50,056 nt of DNA, from contig PGYT01000017.1 in NCBI GenBank assembly GCA_002839805.1, forward strand, positions 1-50,056, given 5' to 3'. This document shows positions 25,729-34,396 of the stretch, piece by piece (positions within the stretch are counted from its first letter, which is position 1; each line of letters begins with the position of its first letter). A model generated the notes under the pieces. It was not told the DNA's origin, did no database searches, and saw nothing but the letters and a program-made list of their open reading frames with translations. Source of the DNA: Ignavibacteriae bacterium HGW-Ignavibacteriae-2. Lineage in GTDB: Bacteria; Bacteroidota; Ignavibacteria; Ignavibacteriales; Melioribacteraceae. Both the position numbers and the translations under genes were made by a program.

Positions 25729-26229
25729 ATGACAGAAACTATTTTCTATAAAGGAATTGTAAAATCTCCTGTTGGAAATCTGGAAATTACTGCTACGGAC
25801 AAAGGGGTGCGTAGAATTGAATTCCTGGATGAGCCTATTACAAGAATTTATGAAATGAACTCTCAAGTTCAAAAATGCAAACAACAATTGCAGGAATACT
25901 TTAAAGGAACTCGTAAACTTTTTACTATAGATCTCGATTTACAAGGAACTGAATTCCAGAAGCTGGTCTGGATGTCGCTGTTAACCATTCCTTATGCTGT
26001 AACTGTTTCTTATAAATTTATAGCTAAAATGGTTGGTGATCCGAACGCGGTGCGGGCTGTTGGAATGGCGAACAATAAAAATAATATACCCATAATAATT
26101 CCATGTCATAGAATAGTTGGCAATAAAGGGAGTTTAACCGGCTACGCAGGCGGTTTATGGAGAAAAGACTGGCTTATTAATCATGAACTCGAATACTCAA
26201 ATTCTGAGAAACAATTGAATCTGTTTTAA
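25729..26229 (+). CDS. ogt: Methylated-DNA--protein-cysteine S-methyltransferase (O6-alkylguanine repair)
   Basis: 166 aa, close to the usual length of Ogt-type proteins. A ribonuclease-like N-terminal domain (about 5-70) is followed by the DNA-binding/active-site domain. The acceptor cysteine is Cys126 in IIIPCHRIVG, followed by GSLTGYAGG as in the family. The protein removes O6-alkyl groups from guanine by irreversible transfer to this cysteine, in the cytoplasm. It follows the frameshifted MGMT-like gene by 44 bases and lexA by about 550, forming a small DNA-repair group. Assigned on the PCHR motif. The symbol could equally be given as adaB-like; there is no Ada regulatory domain. Confidence 0.95.
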   Translation: MTETIFYKGIVKSPVGNLEITATDKGVRRIEFLDEPITRIYEMNSQVQKCKQQLQEYFKGTRKLFTIDLDLQGTEFQKLVWMSLLTIPYAVTVSYKFIAKMVGDPNAVRAVGMANNKNNIPIIIPCHRIVGNKGSLTGYAGGLWRKDWLINHELEYSNSEKQLNLF

Positions 26230-26327
26230 CAGAAAGGATATTCGATGGTAATTTAATGTTAGAATTATGGATACATAATTGTATCCAATGAATCCAGTGT
26301 TTTATGTAAAAATAGGGCGAAAATATT

Positions 26328-26900
26328 ATGTTGGAATTAATCTGTAAAGAACTTACAAATGAATCTTGGAAGGATTTTGAAAAATTGTTCGGAGAACGTG
26401 GTGCCTGCGGCGGGTGTTGGTGTATGAACTGGCGGACAACTAAAAAAAACTTTGATAATGGTAAGGGCGAGGGCAATAGACAAACTATTAAATCATGGGT
26501 AGAACTGAACAGAACAATAGGAATTATAGGCTATATTTCAGACGAACCTGTTGCCTGGTGTTCCGTTGCACCCAGAGAGGATTTTATACGATTGGAAAAT
26601 TCGCGTGTTCTTAAACCTATAGATGACAGACCGGTATGGTCAGTGTCATGTCTGTTTATCAATAAAAATTATCGCAAGCAAGGAATCTCAGTATCAATGC
26701 TCCAGCAAGCTGTTCAATTCGCAAAAAAAAATGGTGCTGAAATTGTGGAAGGATATCCCACAGTACCTTACAACAACAACATTCCAGATGCGTTTGCATG
26801 GACCGGTATTCCATCTGCCTATGAAAGAGCTGGATTTGAAGAGGCGGCAAGGAGATCACAATCCCGACCGATAATGAGGTGCTATATTACAAAAGAATAA
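26328..26900 (+). CDS. GNAT family N-acetyltransferase with ACGGCWC motif
   Basis: 190 aa. A cysteine-rich N-terminal motif GACGGCWCMNWR (about 25-36) leads into a GNAT fold: strand VAWCSVAPREDF, then VWSVSCLFINKNYRKQGIS.SMLQQAV, where the acetyl-CoA loop (R/Q)xxGxx reads RKQGIS, and a C-terminal GIPSAYERAGFEEAARRS. The group is widespread and annotated only as GNAT or YoaP-like; substrates are not known. The Cys cluster could bind metal or be redox-active. The gene stands alone 98 bases after the methyltransferase. The sequence gives no basis for choosing protein, antibiotic or metabolite acetylation. Confidence 0.8.
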   Translation: MLELICKELTNESWKDFEKLFGERGACGGCWCMNWRTTKKNFDNGKGEGNRQTIKSWVELNRTIGIIGYISDEPVAWCSVAPREDFIRLENSRVLKPIDDRPVWSVSCLFINKNYRKQGISVSMLQQAVQFAKKNGAEIVEGYPTVPYNNNIPDAFAWTGIPSAYERAGFEEAARRSQSRPIMRCYITKE

Positions 26901-27223
26901 AATTCACTCACTAAGTAAACTTAATTGTTTACAGAGGTTTTATTCAAACCGTATTCTGTTCAACTATCTAATTGTTTCTCATTTCACGCCCAAAGACAAA
27001 TTAAGCCTGCATAACTTTCATAATATTAATCCAGTAATTCTGTACATCCCCGCTTATATCGATTGTTATTAATTAAAACACCATTGAAACTACAGAACTA
27101 TGATCCTAAAAAATTAAAAAAATATAATATACGTTAAACCAATGTTTAGCTCTTACTGTCTAATCAATAAAATTATGCATAATAAAATAATTTGAAATAA
27201 TTCTAGTTTTAAGGAGAATTTCT
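26901..27223. other. Intergenic region upstream of the Spy-like gene
   Basis: 323 bases, AT-rich, no reading frame of note. It contains a short inverted repeat GTAAAC-TTAATT-GTTTAC (26915-26932), which could be an operator or a weak terminator for the GNAT gene. AAGGAGAAT just before 27224 is the RBS of the next gene. I see no RNA gene. Confidence 0.5.
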
Positions 27224-27598
27224 ATGTTTAAGAAAACATTATTACTCACTGTTATATTTATGTTCAGCATTTCAACTTTTTACGCGCAAGGGAGAGGCGA
27301 GGGTGCAAGAACTCCTGAAGAAAGAACAAAACAATTGACTGAACAACTTAAACTCAATAAAGATCAGGCAAAAAAGGTCCAAGCAATTTTTCAAAAGCAG
27401 CAAGATGAAATGAAGAAAACTTCTAAGAATGGAGAGGGATTTGGTGATCCGGGATCAAGAGATAAAATGAGAGAAAAAAGGGAAGAATCAAATAAAAAAA
27501 TTATGAATATCTTAAACGACAAGCAGAAAGCCGAGTATAAAAAAATACTTGAAGAACAAAGAAAAAGAATGGAAGAACGCAGACAAAACAGGAACTAA
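27224..27598 (+). CDS. Small periplasmic Spy/CpxP-like protein
   Basis: 124 aa. Signal peptide (about 1-20, FYAQ), then a charged, all-helical region with TPEERTKQLTEQLKLNKDQAKKVQAIFQKQQDE, resembling the LTxxQ motif of Spy/CpxP proteins, and a second ILNDKQKAEYKKILEEQRKRMEERR helix. Members are ATP-independent periplasmic chaperones or stress sensors. It has a strong RBS (AAGGAGAA) and sits 22 bases upstream of the MacA-like gene, so it probably belongs to the efflux operon. That placement may mean it senses or buffers envelope stress. Small low-complexity helical proteins can be misassigned, so family membership is moderately sure. Confidence 0.75.
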   Translation: MFKKTLLLTVIFMFSISTFYAQGRGEGARTPEERTKQLTEQLKLNKDQAKKVQAIFQKQQDEMKKTSKNGEGFGDPGSRDKMREKREESNKKIMNILNDKQKAEYKKILEEQRKRMEERRQNRN

Positions 27599-27620
27599 TT
27601 ACTCTATATAAAGGCGTATA

Positions 27621-28916
27621 ATGAAAAAGAAATTTGTTATTTATGGTATTATTATTCTTGCTGTCCTAATGACCGGTTATTTCCTTTTTTTTAGTGATGA
27701 AAATAAAACACAAAAATTTTCATTCACCGAAATTAGTAAGGGTGATTTGAATGTTCTTATAAGCAGTACGGGCACACTCGAAGCTACTTCCACTGTAGAA
27801 GTAGGAACTCAGGTCTCAGGTAGGATTGCCAATCTTTTTGTGGATTTTAATGATGAGGTTAAAAAAGGACAACTATTAGCAATTCTTGATACTGTTACTT
27901 TAGCAGCTACTGTAAGGGATCAACAAGCCAACCTCGATAGAGCTAAGGCTCAATACACCCAATCGGTTGCAATCAACGAAAGAAATATTAAACTTTATGA
28001 GAAAAAATATATTTCTGAACTCGACATTATAGAATCTAAAACGAGTGTTGAATCGGCTTTAGCAACTCTAAAGTCTGCTCAATCATCGCTCGAACGCGCA
28101 AATACAAATCTTAGTTACGCGTTTATTTACGCCCCAATTGCAGGTAAAATTATCAACAGGAGCGTTGAACAGGGTCAAACTGTAGCCGCAAGTCTTTCGG
28201 CTCCGACTCTTTTTACTATTGCCGAAGATCTCTCCGCTATGCGAATTTTAGTAAATGTGGACGAAAGTGATATCGGACAAATTAAGTTAGGTCAAAAGGT
28301 AAAATTTACTGTTCAGGCTTATTCAGGCAAATATTTTGAAGGAGAAGTTACACAATTGAGGCTTAACCCAAATATTGTACAAAATGTAGTTAACTATATT
28401 GTTGTAGTTTCTGCAGATAATAAAGACAGACTACTACTACCGGGCATGACTGCCACCGCAGATTTTTATGTTGATTACCGTGAGAATGTATTACTTATAC
28501 CGAATTTGGCATTAAGGTTTCAGCCAACTGACGAGATGATGGAAGAATACAAGAAGAATATGGAAAAAGAAATGTCCGAATTACCAGACAGTCTAAAAAA
28601 TAAATTCAATGAAAGAGGCGGCGGCGGTCAATTTGGCGGAATGAATAGAGGTACTAATAGTGGGAATAGCAGCGGCAGAAGAAGAAATATGAACAGGGTT
28701 TGGTACATTGATGATAAAGGTAACCTTTCGGCGAGTCCCGTATTCTTAGGTTTAAGCGATGGTAAAAACACTGAAATTGTAAGAGGAAGAAACATAAAAG
28801 AAGGTATGAAAATTATAACAGGTATTGTTGAATCTGAGGCTGCCTCTACGAGTAGTTCCAATCCTCTGAATCCAACCCAGCAATCACCCCAAAACATGAT
28901 GAGAAGAGGATTTTAA
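27621..28916 (+). CDS. MacA-like periplasmic adaptor (HlyD/RND-type) of an ABC efflux pump
   Basis: 431 aa. An N-terminal membrane anchor (about 5-23), a lipoyl half-motif (GTLEATSTVEVGTQVSGRI), an alpha-hairpin (about 90-150), the second lipoyl half (YAPIAGKIINRSVEQGQTV), beta-barrel and membrane-proximal domains (MRILVNVDESDIGQIKLGQKV). A Gly/Ser/Arg-rich insert follows (about 333-355, NERGGGGQFGG..., SGRRRN) inside the last domain, not usual for MacA. The adaptor links the MacB permease to a TolC channel. The start is 22 bases after the Spy-like gene and the stop 14 bases before the ATPase gene. Together they form a tripartite efflux pump. Substrate is unknown (macrolides, peptides or lipoproteins in relatives). 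Confidence 0.9.
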   Translation: MKKKFVIYGIIILAVLMTGYFLFFSDENKTQKFSFTEISKGDLNVLISSTGTLEATSTVEVGTQVSGRIANLFVDFNDEVKKGQLLAILDTVTLAATVRDQQANLDRAKAQYTQSVAINERNIKLYEKKYISELDIIESKTSVESALATLKSAQSSLERANTNLSYAFIYAPIAGKIINRSVEQGQTVAASLSAPTLFTIAEDLSAMRILVNVDESDIGQIKLGQKVKFTVQAYSGKYFEGEVTQLRLNPNIVQNVVNYIVVVSADNKDRLLLPGMTATADFYVDYRENVLLIPNLALRFQPTDEMMEEYKKNMEKEMSELPDSLKNKFNERGGGGQFGGMNRGTNSGNSSGRRRNMNRVWYIDDKGNLSASPVFLGLSDGKNTEIVRGRNIKEGMKIITGIVESEAASTSSSNPLNPTQQSPQNMMRRGF

Positions 28917-28930
28917 CGGGAGAATATACT

Positions 28931-29683
28931 TTGTCCAATACTATAATTAAAACTGAAAATTTAACTAAAACATATAAAGTTGGCGAAATTGAAGTCCCTG
29001 CTTTGAAAGATGTAAATATCGAGATTAAAAAAGGTGAATTTGTTGCGATTATGGGCGCTTCAGGGTCGGGCAAATCAACTTTGATGAATTTATTAGGATG
29101 TCTTGATTTGCCTACTTCAGGCAATTATTTTCTGGACGGGCGTAATACAAGTAATATGTCAAAAAATGAGTACGCCGATATCAGAAATCAAAAAATTGGG
29201 TTTGTATTCCAGGGATTTAATCTTCTGCCTAGGACTACCGCGCTTGAAAATACCGAATTGCCGCTGATGTATGACCGAATGAACAAAAATAATGATCACC
29301 GAAAAAAAGCATTGGAGGCTTTGGAAAGAGTTGGTCTTGCCGATAGAGTTCATCATATCCCAAGTCAATTATCCGGAGGACAGCAACAGAGAGTTGCAAT
29401 TGCCCGTTCGCTGGTAAATGAGCCGGCGATTATTTTAGCAGATGAACCAACTGGAAACCTTGATAGTAAAACTTCAGTTGAAGTCTTTAATATCTTCCAA
29501 AATTTGAACGAGGAAGGCATTACAATAATAATGGTCACCCATGAAAGGGATTTTGCTTCATTCGCTAAAAGAATTATTGAAATGAGAGACGGAAAAGTAA
29601 TAAAAGACTTAGTAATCAATAACAGACTTAACGCGGCAGAAGAAATGAAAAGAATTAATGTTGAATACGAAATTGAAGATTAA
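28931..29683 (+). CDS. ABC transporter ATP-binding protein of MacB/LolD type
   Basis: 250 aa. Walker A GASGSGKST (42-50), Q-loop in FVFQGFNLLPR, signature LSGGQQQR, Walker B IILADEPTGNLD and H-loop VTHE are all intact. Type VII ABC (MacB/LolD/FtsE) similarity is strong, e.g. MNLLGCLDLPTSG and NLLPRTTALENTELPL. The best start is TTG (28931) with GGGAG upstream; the encoded N terminus SNTIIKTENLTKTY fits the family. ATPase and permease are separate proteins here, unlike the fused E. coli MacB. The gene is followed 15 bases later by the permease. It powers export through the MacA/TolC conduit. Confidence 0.95.
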   Translation: MSNTIIKTENLTKTYKVGEIEVPALKDVNIEIKKGEFVAIMGASGSGKSTLMNLLGCLDLPTSGNYFLDGRNTSNMSKNEYADIRNQKIGFVFQGFNLLPRTTALENTELPLMYDRMNKNNDHRKKALEALERVGLADRVHHIPSQLSGGQQQRVAIARSLVNEPAIILADEPTGNLDSKTSVEVFNIFQNLNEEGITIIMVTHERDFASFAKRIIEMRDGKVIKDLVINNRLNAAEEMKRINVEYEIED

Positions 29684-29698
29684 AAGGAATCCAATGTT

Positions 29699-30916
29699 AT
29701 GCAGGCAAAAATAATCTTAAAAGTGGCCGTAAAGAGCATTATGAAATCTCGGATGCGTAGTTTACTTACTGCACTGGGCATTATTATTGGTGTCGCCGCA
29801 GTGGTAGTTATGGTTGCAGTAGGAGATGGAGCGCAATTGCAGGTGGAAAATCAAATTGCTTCTCTAGGTTCCAACTTAATAATTATTACACCCGGTACAT
29901 CAACAACTGGAGGCGTAAGGGGCGGCGCAGGTTCTTTCAATAGATTTACTTTTGATGACGTAGATAAAATTAAAAATGAATGTTTATTAATTAATGGTGT
30001 TTCTCCTTTGGTGAGATCCGGAGGGCAAATAATCGGAGGCATCGGTAACTGGTTCACACAAGTTCAGGGAGTATCTCCGGATTACCTTGAAATACGTGCG
30101 TGGGATTTGCAAAGTGGAGAATTCTTTTCCGATAGAGATGTTATGGCCAGATCTAAAGTATGCGTTCTTGGATCGGAAGTTGTAAAAAATCTTTTCCCAA
30201 ACGACGATCCAATTGGTCAACAAATACGAATACGAAATGTTCCTTTTAAAGTGATAGGAGTGTTAAAAGAAAAAGGACAGACAGCAGTTGGAACAAGTAA
30301 TGATGACGTTATACTCGCCCCATCAAAAACCGTTCTCGACCGTCTTTCGGGAGGAAGATTTATAAGCTCAATTCAGGTGAGCGCTGTTTCTGCCGATAAA
30401 ATCCCAGAGGCCATTGTGGAGCTAAAAAGCATAATGCGGGAATCGCATAAACTTTCCCCGGGAGAAGAAGACGACTTTACGATAAGAGACCAGGCCGATC
30501 TTTCCGAGGCCGCAACTGAAACATCCAGAATATTAACAATACTTCTGGCCTCCGTTGCGGGTGTTTCATTGATTGTAGGAGGCATAGGAATTATGAATAT
30601 AATGCTTGTTTCCGTAACTGAAAGAACGCGTGAGATTGGAATAAGACTTTCAGTAGGCGCGCGAGCATCTGATATTTTAATTCAATTCCTGACTGAAGCA
30701 ATAGTATTAAGTTTGTCGGGCGGAGCAATAGGCGTACTCCTTTCGTTTTTTATCGCTTATCTGCTGAATAATTATACAAGTCAATCGGCATTTATTAAGC
30801 CGGAAGTAATAATGATAGCTTTCGGATTCGCGGGAGCCATAGGAGTGTTTTTCGGATTCTACCCGGCCAGAAAAGCCGCTGCTCTTAATCCTATAGACGC
30901 TTTACGGTATGAATAA
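29699..30916 (+). CDS. MacB-type ABC transporter permease (FtsX family)
   Basis: 405 aa with four membrane helices: one N-terminal (RSLLTALGIIIGVAAVVVMVAVG) and three C-terminal (about 275-395), enclosing a large periplasmic MacB_PCD domain (about 45-245). The motif LVSVTERTREIGIRLSVGARASDIL and the terminal YPARKAAALNPIDALRYE are family hallmarks. This is the mechanotransmission permease that couples cytoplasmic ATP hydrolysis to movement of substrate from periplasm into MacA/TolC. It follows the ATPase by 15 bases and precedes the TolC-like gene by 130, the order of a complete tripartite pump. No substrate can be inferred. Confidence 0.95.
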   Translation: MQAKIILKVAVKSIMKSRMRSLLTALGIIIGVAAVVVMVAVGDGAQLQVENQIASLGSNLIIITPGTSTTGGVRGGAGSFNRFTFDDVDKIKNECLLINGVSPLVRSGGQIIGGIGNWFTQVQGVSPDYLEIRAWDLQSGEFFSDRDVMARSKVCVLGSEVVKNLFPNDDPIGQQIRIRNVPFKVIGVLKEKGQTAVGTSNDDVILAPSKTVLDRLSGGRFISSIQVSAVSADKIPEAIVELKSIMRESHKLSPGEEDDFTIRDQADLSEAATETSRILTILLASVAGVSLIVGGIGIMNIMLVSVTERTREIGIRLSVGARASDILIQFLTEAIVLSLSGGAIGVLLSFFIAYLLNNYTSQSAFIKPEVIMIAFGFAGAIGVFFGFYPARKAAALNPIDALRYE

Positions 30917-31046
30917 ATTAAGGCTAATATATAATTATAAGTTGGAATAATACTCCTTAATATGTTTTTGTTCCACAGTTTGTAAACACCGGGCAATAAA
31001 ATTTTTAAGAAATAAATACACTTACTATTTAAACAGAGCACTGTAA

Positions 31047-32378
31047 ATGAAAAATCAAATTCTTATTCCCTTAATAGTATTATTTTTTATTGGTGAATTC
31101 TCATACTCACAAAAAATTTTAACATTGAAAGAAGCTATTTCGATCGCATTGAGTCAGAATACAAACCTTATAAAGTCTTTTAATTCTCTTTCACCGCAAG
31201 AAACAAGTATCAAAACTGCATATGGGAATTTTTTGCCCAATTTGAATGTAGGAGGTTCGTGGGGATGGCAGAGAATAAGTGATAACGGCGGCAAGCAGTT
31301 GAATTATTTCGGTGAGGAACAATCTATCCCTCAATCGCAAGTGGATAGCAGAAACTGGTCTTTATCGGCTAACGGAAATGTAACTTTATTCGATGGACTT
31401 TCTAATTATGCTAACCTGAAACAGAAAAAAAATAATTACGAATCAGCGAAACTTGATTTTGAAAAGTTGAAACAGGATATAATTTATCAGACGGCTAATT
31501 TGTATTTCTCTGTGATAAGTTACGATAAACTTTTAAAATACCAGGAAGAAAATTATAGCTACAATTTAAGTTTGCTTGATAAAACCCGTGAAATGAACGA
31601 ATTAAAAATGGTTACAATCTCAGATGTATATTCTCAGGAAGTTCAAACAGCAAATTCAGAATCAGCTTTGTTACAGTCCCAGAATAATTTTGAAAAAGCT
31701 AAAATATCTCTGTTGAATTATCTTTCGCTGGATATTAACATGGATTATGCTTTTAATTCACCTGAAGATTTAAATAGTGATAAAGATTATTCTGAAGAGA
31801 CGTTCGAAAAATTATTGGGTATAGCTCTTGCAAACAGAAAAGATTTTCAGAGTCAACAATTGGTGGTTGAAAGTTCCAATGAACAATTAACAATTGCTCG
31901 TTCAGATTATCTGCCAAACCTTAGCGGTAGTTTTCGTTTCTCAACAAATTCTATTATACCTGACGCGCTGTTTGAACGTAGAACATATGGATTAGGATTA
32001 TCCTTAAATTTCCCAATATTTTCACGCTGGTCAACCGATTATTCAGTTGAAATGGCGCAGGTACAAATAAAAAATTCTAACGAAGATCTTAATAATCTTA
32101 TAAGATCTATTAAAAGTGATGTTAAAAATGTGATGCTCGATCTTCTAACAGCCAAAAAACAAGTAGAGGTAACCGGAAAGGCTATTCAGTCAGCACAGGA
32201 AAACTGGCGGATTAAAAAAGAAAGTTATGAAATTGGCAGAGTTACTTATATTGATCTTCAACAGTCCTACAGGGATCTTCTTCAAGCACAGAATAACAGT
32301 GTACAGTCCTTATATAATTATTACACCACAAATTATCAATTGATGAATAAACTTGGCATTTTGGAAATGCAAAAATAG
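31047..32378 (+). CDS. TolC family outer-membrane efflux protein
   Basis: 443 aa. Signal peptide (about 1-20), then two TolC/OEP repeats with long coiled-coil helices: LKEAISIALSQNTNLIKSFNSLSPQETSIKTAYGNFLPNL, VTLFDGLSNYANLKQKK, and in the second repeat LAIAL-type LGIALANRKDFQSQQL, DYLPNLSGSF, LNFPIFS and YRDLLQAQNN. The length fits the family. It forms a trimeric outer-membrane channel and is the last part of the Spy-MacA-MacB-TolC group. The 130-base gap before it may hold an extra promoter. Solo TolC genes can serve several pumps, so exclusivity to this one is inferred from position. Confidence 0.93.
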   Translation: MKNQILIPLIVLFFIGEFSYSQKILTLKEAISIALSQNTNLIKSFNSLSPQETSIKTAYGNFLPNLNVGGSWGWQRISDNGGKQLNYFGEEQSIPQSQVDSRNWSLSANGNVTLFDGLSNYANLKQKKNNYESAKLDFEKLKQDIIYQTANLYFSVISYDKLLKYQEENYSYNLSLLDKTREMNELKMVTISDVYSQEVQTANSESALLQSQNNFEKAKISLLNYLSLDINMDYAFNSPEDLNSDKDYSEETFEKLLGIALANRKDFQSQQLVVESSNEQLTIARSDYLPNLSGSFRFSTNSIIPDALFERRTYGLGLSLNFPIFSRWSTDYSVEMAQVQIKNSNEDLNNLIRSIKSDVKNVMLDLLTAKKQVEVTGKAIQSAQENWRIKKESYEIGRVTYIDLQQSYRDLLQAQNNSVQSLYNYYTTNYQLMNKLGILEMQK

Positions 32379-32543
32379 AATTCTAAAAGCCGTATGAAAA
32401 TCCAAATATCACTTAGTGTAAAATGTTTACTGTTATTCAAAATAGTCAGTACATATTGAAAAATCCGATAAAAATGTTTTGGCGTAAATGTTCAATTCTT
32501 TGTTATCTTTCAACACTATAGTAAAATTATTTGGTAACCTAAA

Positions 32544-33845
32544 ATGTTCAAAATAATTGCCGTTATAATTATCTCGTCTTTAATATCATGCGCTGGCGAT
32601 AAAAATCAAGACAATATGCAGAAAATAGCAGAAGAATATGTTAAACTAGTTTTGAAGACCGGACAGTATGATGCTGCGGTTGTTGACGCTTATTATGGTC
32701 CCGAGGACTGGAAACCAGCCGAACTTAATGGAGCAGAAAAAAATAATTTCCCGAAAGAAAAATTAATTGATGAGACAGATAATTTACTTCTTCGAATAAA
32801 TTTATTGGATGAATCAATTCTCTCAGATATTGAGAAAAAACGTAAAAATTTTCTTGCTAAACAATTGACGGCGATTAAAACAAAAATTGAAATCATTGGC
32901 GGTAAAAAGTATTCATTCGACCAGGAATCTAAATTACTTTATGATGCGGTTGCACCACATTATGAACAGGATCATTTTAAGGGAATACTCTCCCAGTTGG
33001 ATAAACTACTTCCGGGCGAAGGTGCAATAACTAAAAGATACGACGGTTATAGAAAACAGTTTATTATCCCCGAATATCTTCTTGATACTGTTTTTCAAAC
33101 TGCTATAAATGAAGGCAGGAATAGAACTTTAAAGCATATCAATCTGCCGGCAAACGAAAGTTTTAGAGTAGAGTATGTAAAAAATAAACCTTGGGGTGCG
33201 TATAATTGGTATAAAGGTAATAATTTTAGTGTTATTCAGGTAAATACTGATTTACCGGTGTACATAGAGAGGGCGGTTGATCTAGCCTGCCACGAAGGTT
33301 ACCCGGGTCATCATGTTTATAATTTATTGCTCGAACAAAATCTTTTACGCAAAAATAACTGGGTAGAGTTCTACGTTTATCCGCTGTTCAGTCCAACTTC
33401 ACTAATCGCCGAAGGCACGGCAAATTATGGGATTGAAGTTGCCTTTCCGGGGGATGATAGGATAAAGTTCGAAAAAGAAGTTCTATTTCCACTTGCAGGA
33501 CTTGATCCTAATAAAGCTGATAATTATTACAAAATACTGGAATTGGTTGAACAACTGAATTATGCCAGGAACGAAGCTTCCCGCAAATATTATGACGGAC
33601 AATTTTCAAAAGAACAATTAAAAGAATGGTTGGTTAAATATTGTTTGAATTCACCTGAAAGAGCCGATAAATCGATTGATTTTATTAATACTTACGGAAG
33701 TTACATAATAAATTATAATTATGGAGAGGAGCTCTGCAGAAACTACATTGAAAATGCGGGAGGAACAAAACAGAATCCTGATAAAAGATGGGAGTTGTTT
33801 ATAGAACTAATTTCGAAACCATATACTGCTTCAGAAATTCAGTAA
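32544..33845 (+). CDS. DUF885-like lipoprotein, putative metallopeptidase
   Basis: 433 aa. A lipobox (SSLISCAG, Cys about 16) indicates a lipoprotein. Mostly helical, with a HEGYPGHH motif (about residues 250-257) and a downstream glutamate in SPTSLIAEGTANYG, the arrangement of zinc gluzincins. HExxPGHH is typical of the DUF885 family, which includes few characterised members. It is shorter than most DUF885 proteins (about 550-600 aa). Proteolytic activity is inferred. The gene is monocistronic, 165 bases after the TolC gene, with no strong RBS. Substrate unknown. Confidence 0.75.
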   Translation: MFKIIAVIIISSLISCAGDKNQDNMQKIAEEYVKLVLKTGQYDAAVVDAYYGPEDWKPAELNGAEKNNFPKEKLIDETDNLLLRINLLDESILSDIEKKRKNFLAKQLTAIKTKIEIIGGKKYSFDQESKLLYDAVAPHYEQDHFKGILSQLDKLLPGEGAITKRYDGYRKQFIIPEYLLDTVFQTAINEGRNRTLKHINLPANESFRVEYVKNKPWGAYNWYKGNNFSVIQVNTDLPVYIERAVDLACHEGYPGHHVYNLLLEQNLLRKNNWVEFYVYPLFSPTSLIAEGTANYGIEVAFPGDDRIKFEKEVLFPLAGLDPNKADNYYKILELVEQLNYARNEASRKYYDGQFSKEQLKEWLVKYCLNSPERADKSIDFINTYGSYIINYNYGEELCRNYIENAGGTKQNPDKRWELFIELISKPYTASEIQ

Positions 33846-33921
33846 TTGTTTTTTTATAAAATTTAATAAACATTCTATAATTGATTATTAATAATATTTA
33901 TTCATTATTCATCTTACATTA

Positions 33922-34341
33922 ATGTGGCTACAAAAAGAAATAACGCTTAAGTCAAAACCTCGCGGATTTCATATTATTACAGATGAAATACTTGATGTAT
34001 TGCCGGAAATCGGAGAGATAAAAACGGGATTGTTAAATTTATTTATACAGCATACATCGGCCTCACTTACAATTAATGAGAATGTATCGGCCGATGTTCG
34101 CAGAGATATGGAATCTTATTTTAATAAAATAATTCCTGATAACTCCCCTTATTTTGAACATACTTATGAAGGTGCCGATGATATGCCGGCCCATATAAAA
34201 TCATCTATACTTGGCCCTTCACTCACAATTCCAATAACAAATGGAATCTTAAATTTAGGAACGTGGCAGGGAATTTATCTGAATGAGCACAGAAATTACG
34301 GCGGGCCACGCAGAATTATAATAACTATTAATGGCGAATAA
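33922..34341 (+). CDS. YjbQ family protein (UPF0047, secondary thiamine-phosphate synthase-like)
   Basis: 139 aa, the usual length. Conserved features: [16 protein letters not shown], then D(V)[31 protein letters not shown] and [12 protein letters not shown]. The His/Asp/Glu residues line a presumed metal or active site. E. coli YjbQ has weak thiamine-phosphate synthase activity in vitro, but the physiological role is unclear. Soluble, cytoplasmic; no thiamine genes nearby. The gene lies 76 bases after the DUF885 gene and 55 before the WYL regulator. Confidence 0.92.
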   Translation: MWLQKEITLKSKPRGFHIITDEILDVLPEIGEIKTGLLNLFIQHTSASLTINENVSADVRRDMESYFNKIIPDNSPYFEHTYEGADDMPAHIKSSILGPSLTIPITNGILNLGTWQGIYLNEHRNYGGPRRIIITINGE

Positions 34342-34396
34342 TTTTCCACACTACGCTTCGAATTAAGAATCCAACAAATTCCCAGAAGGTAAAATC

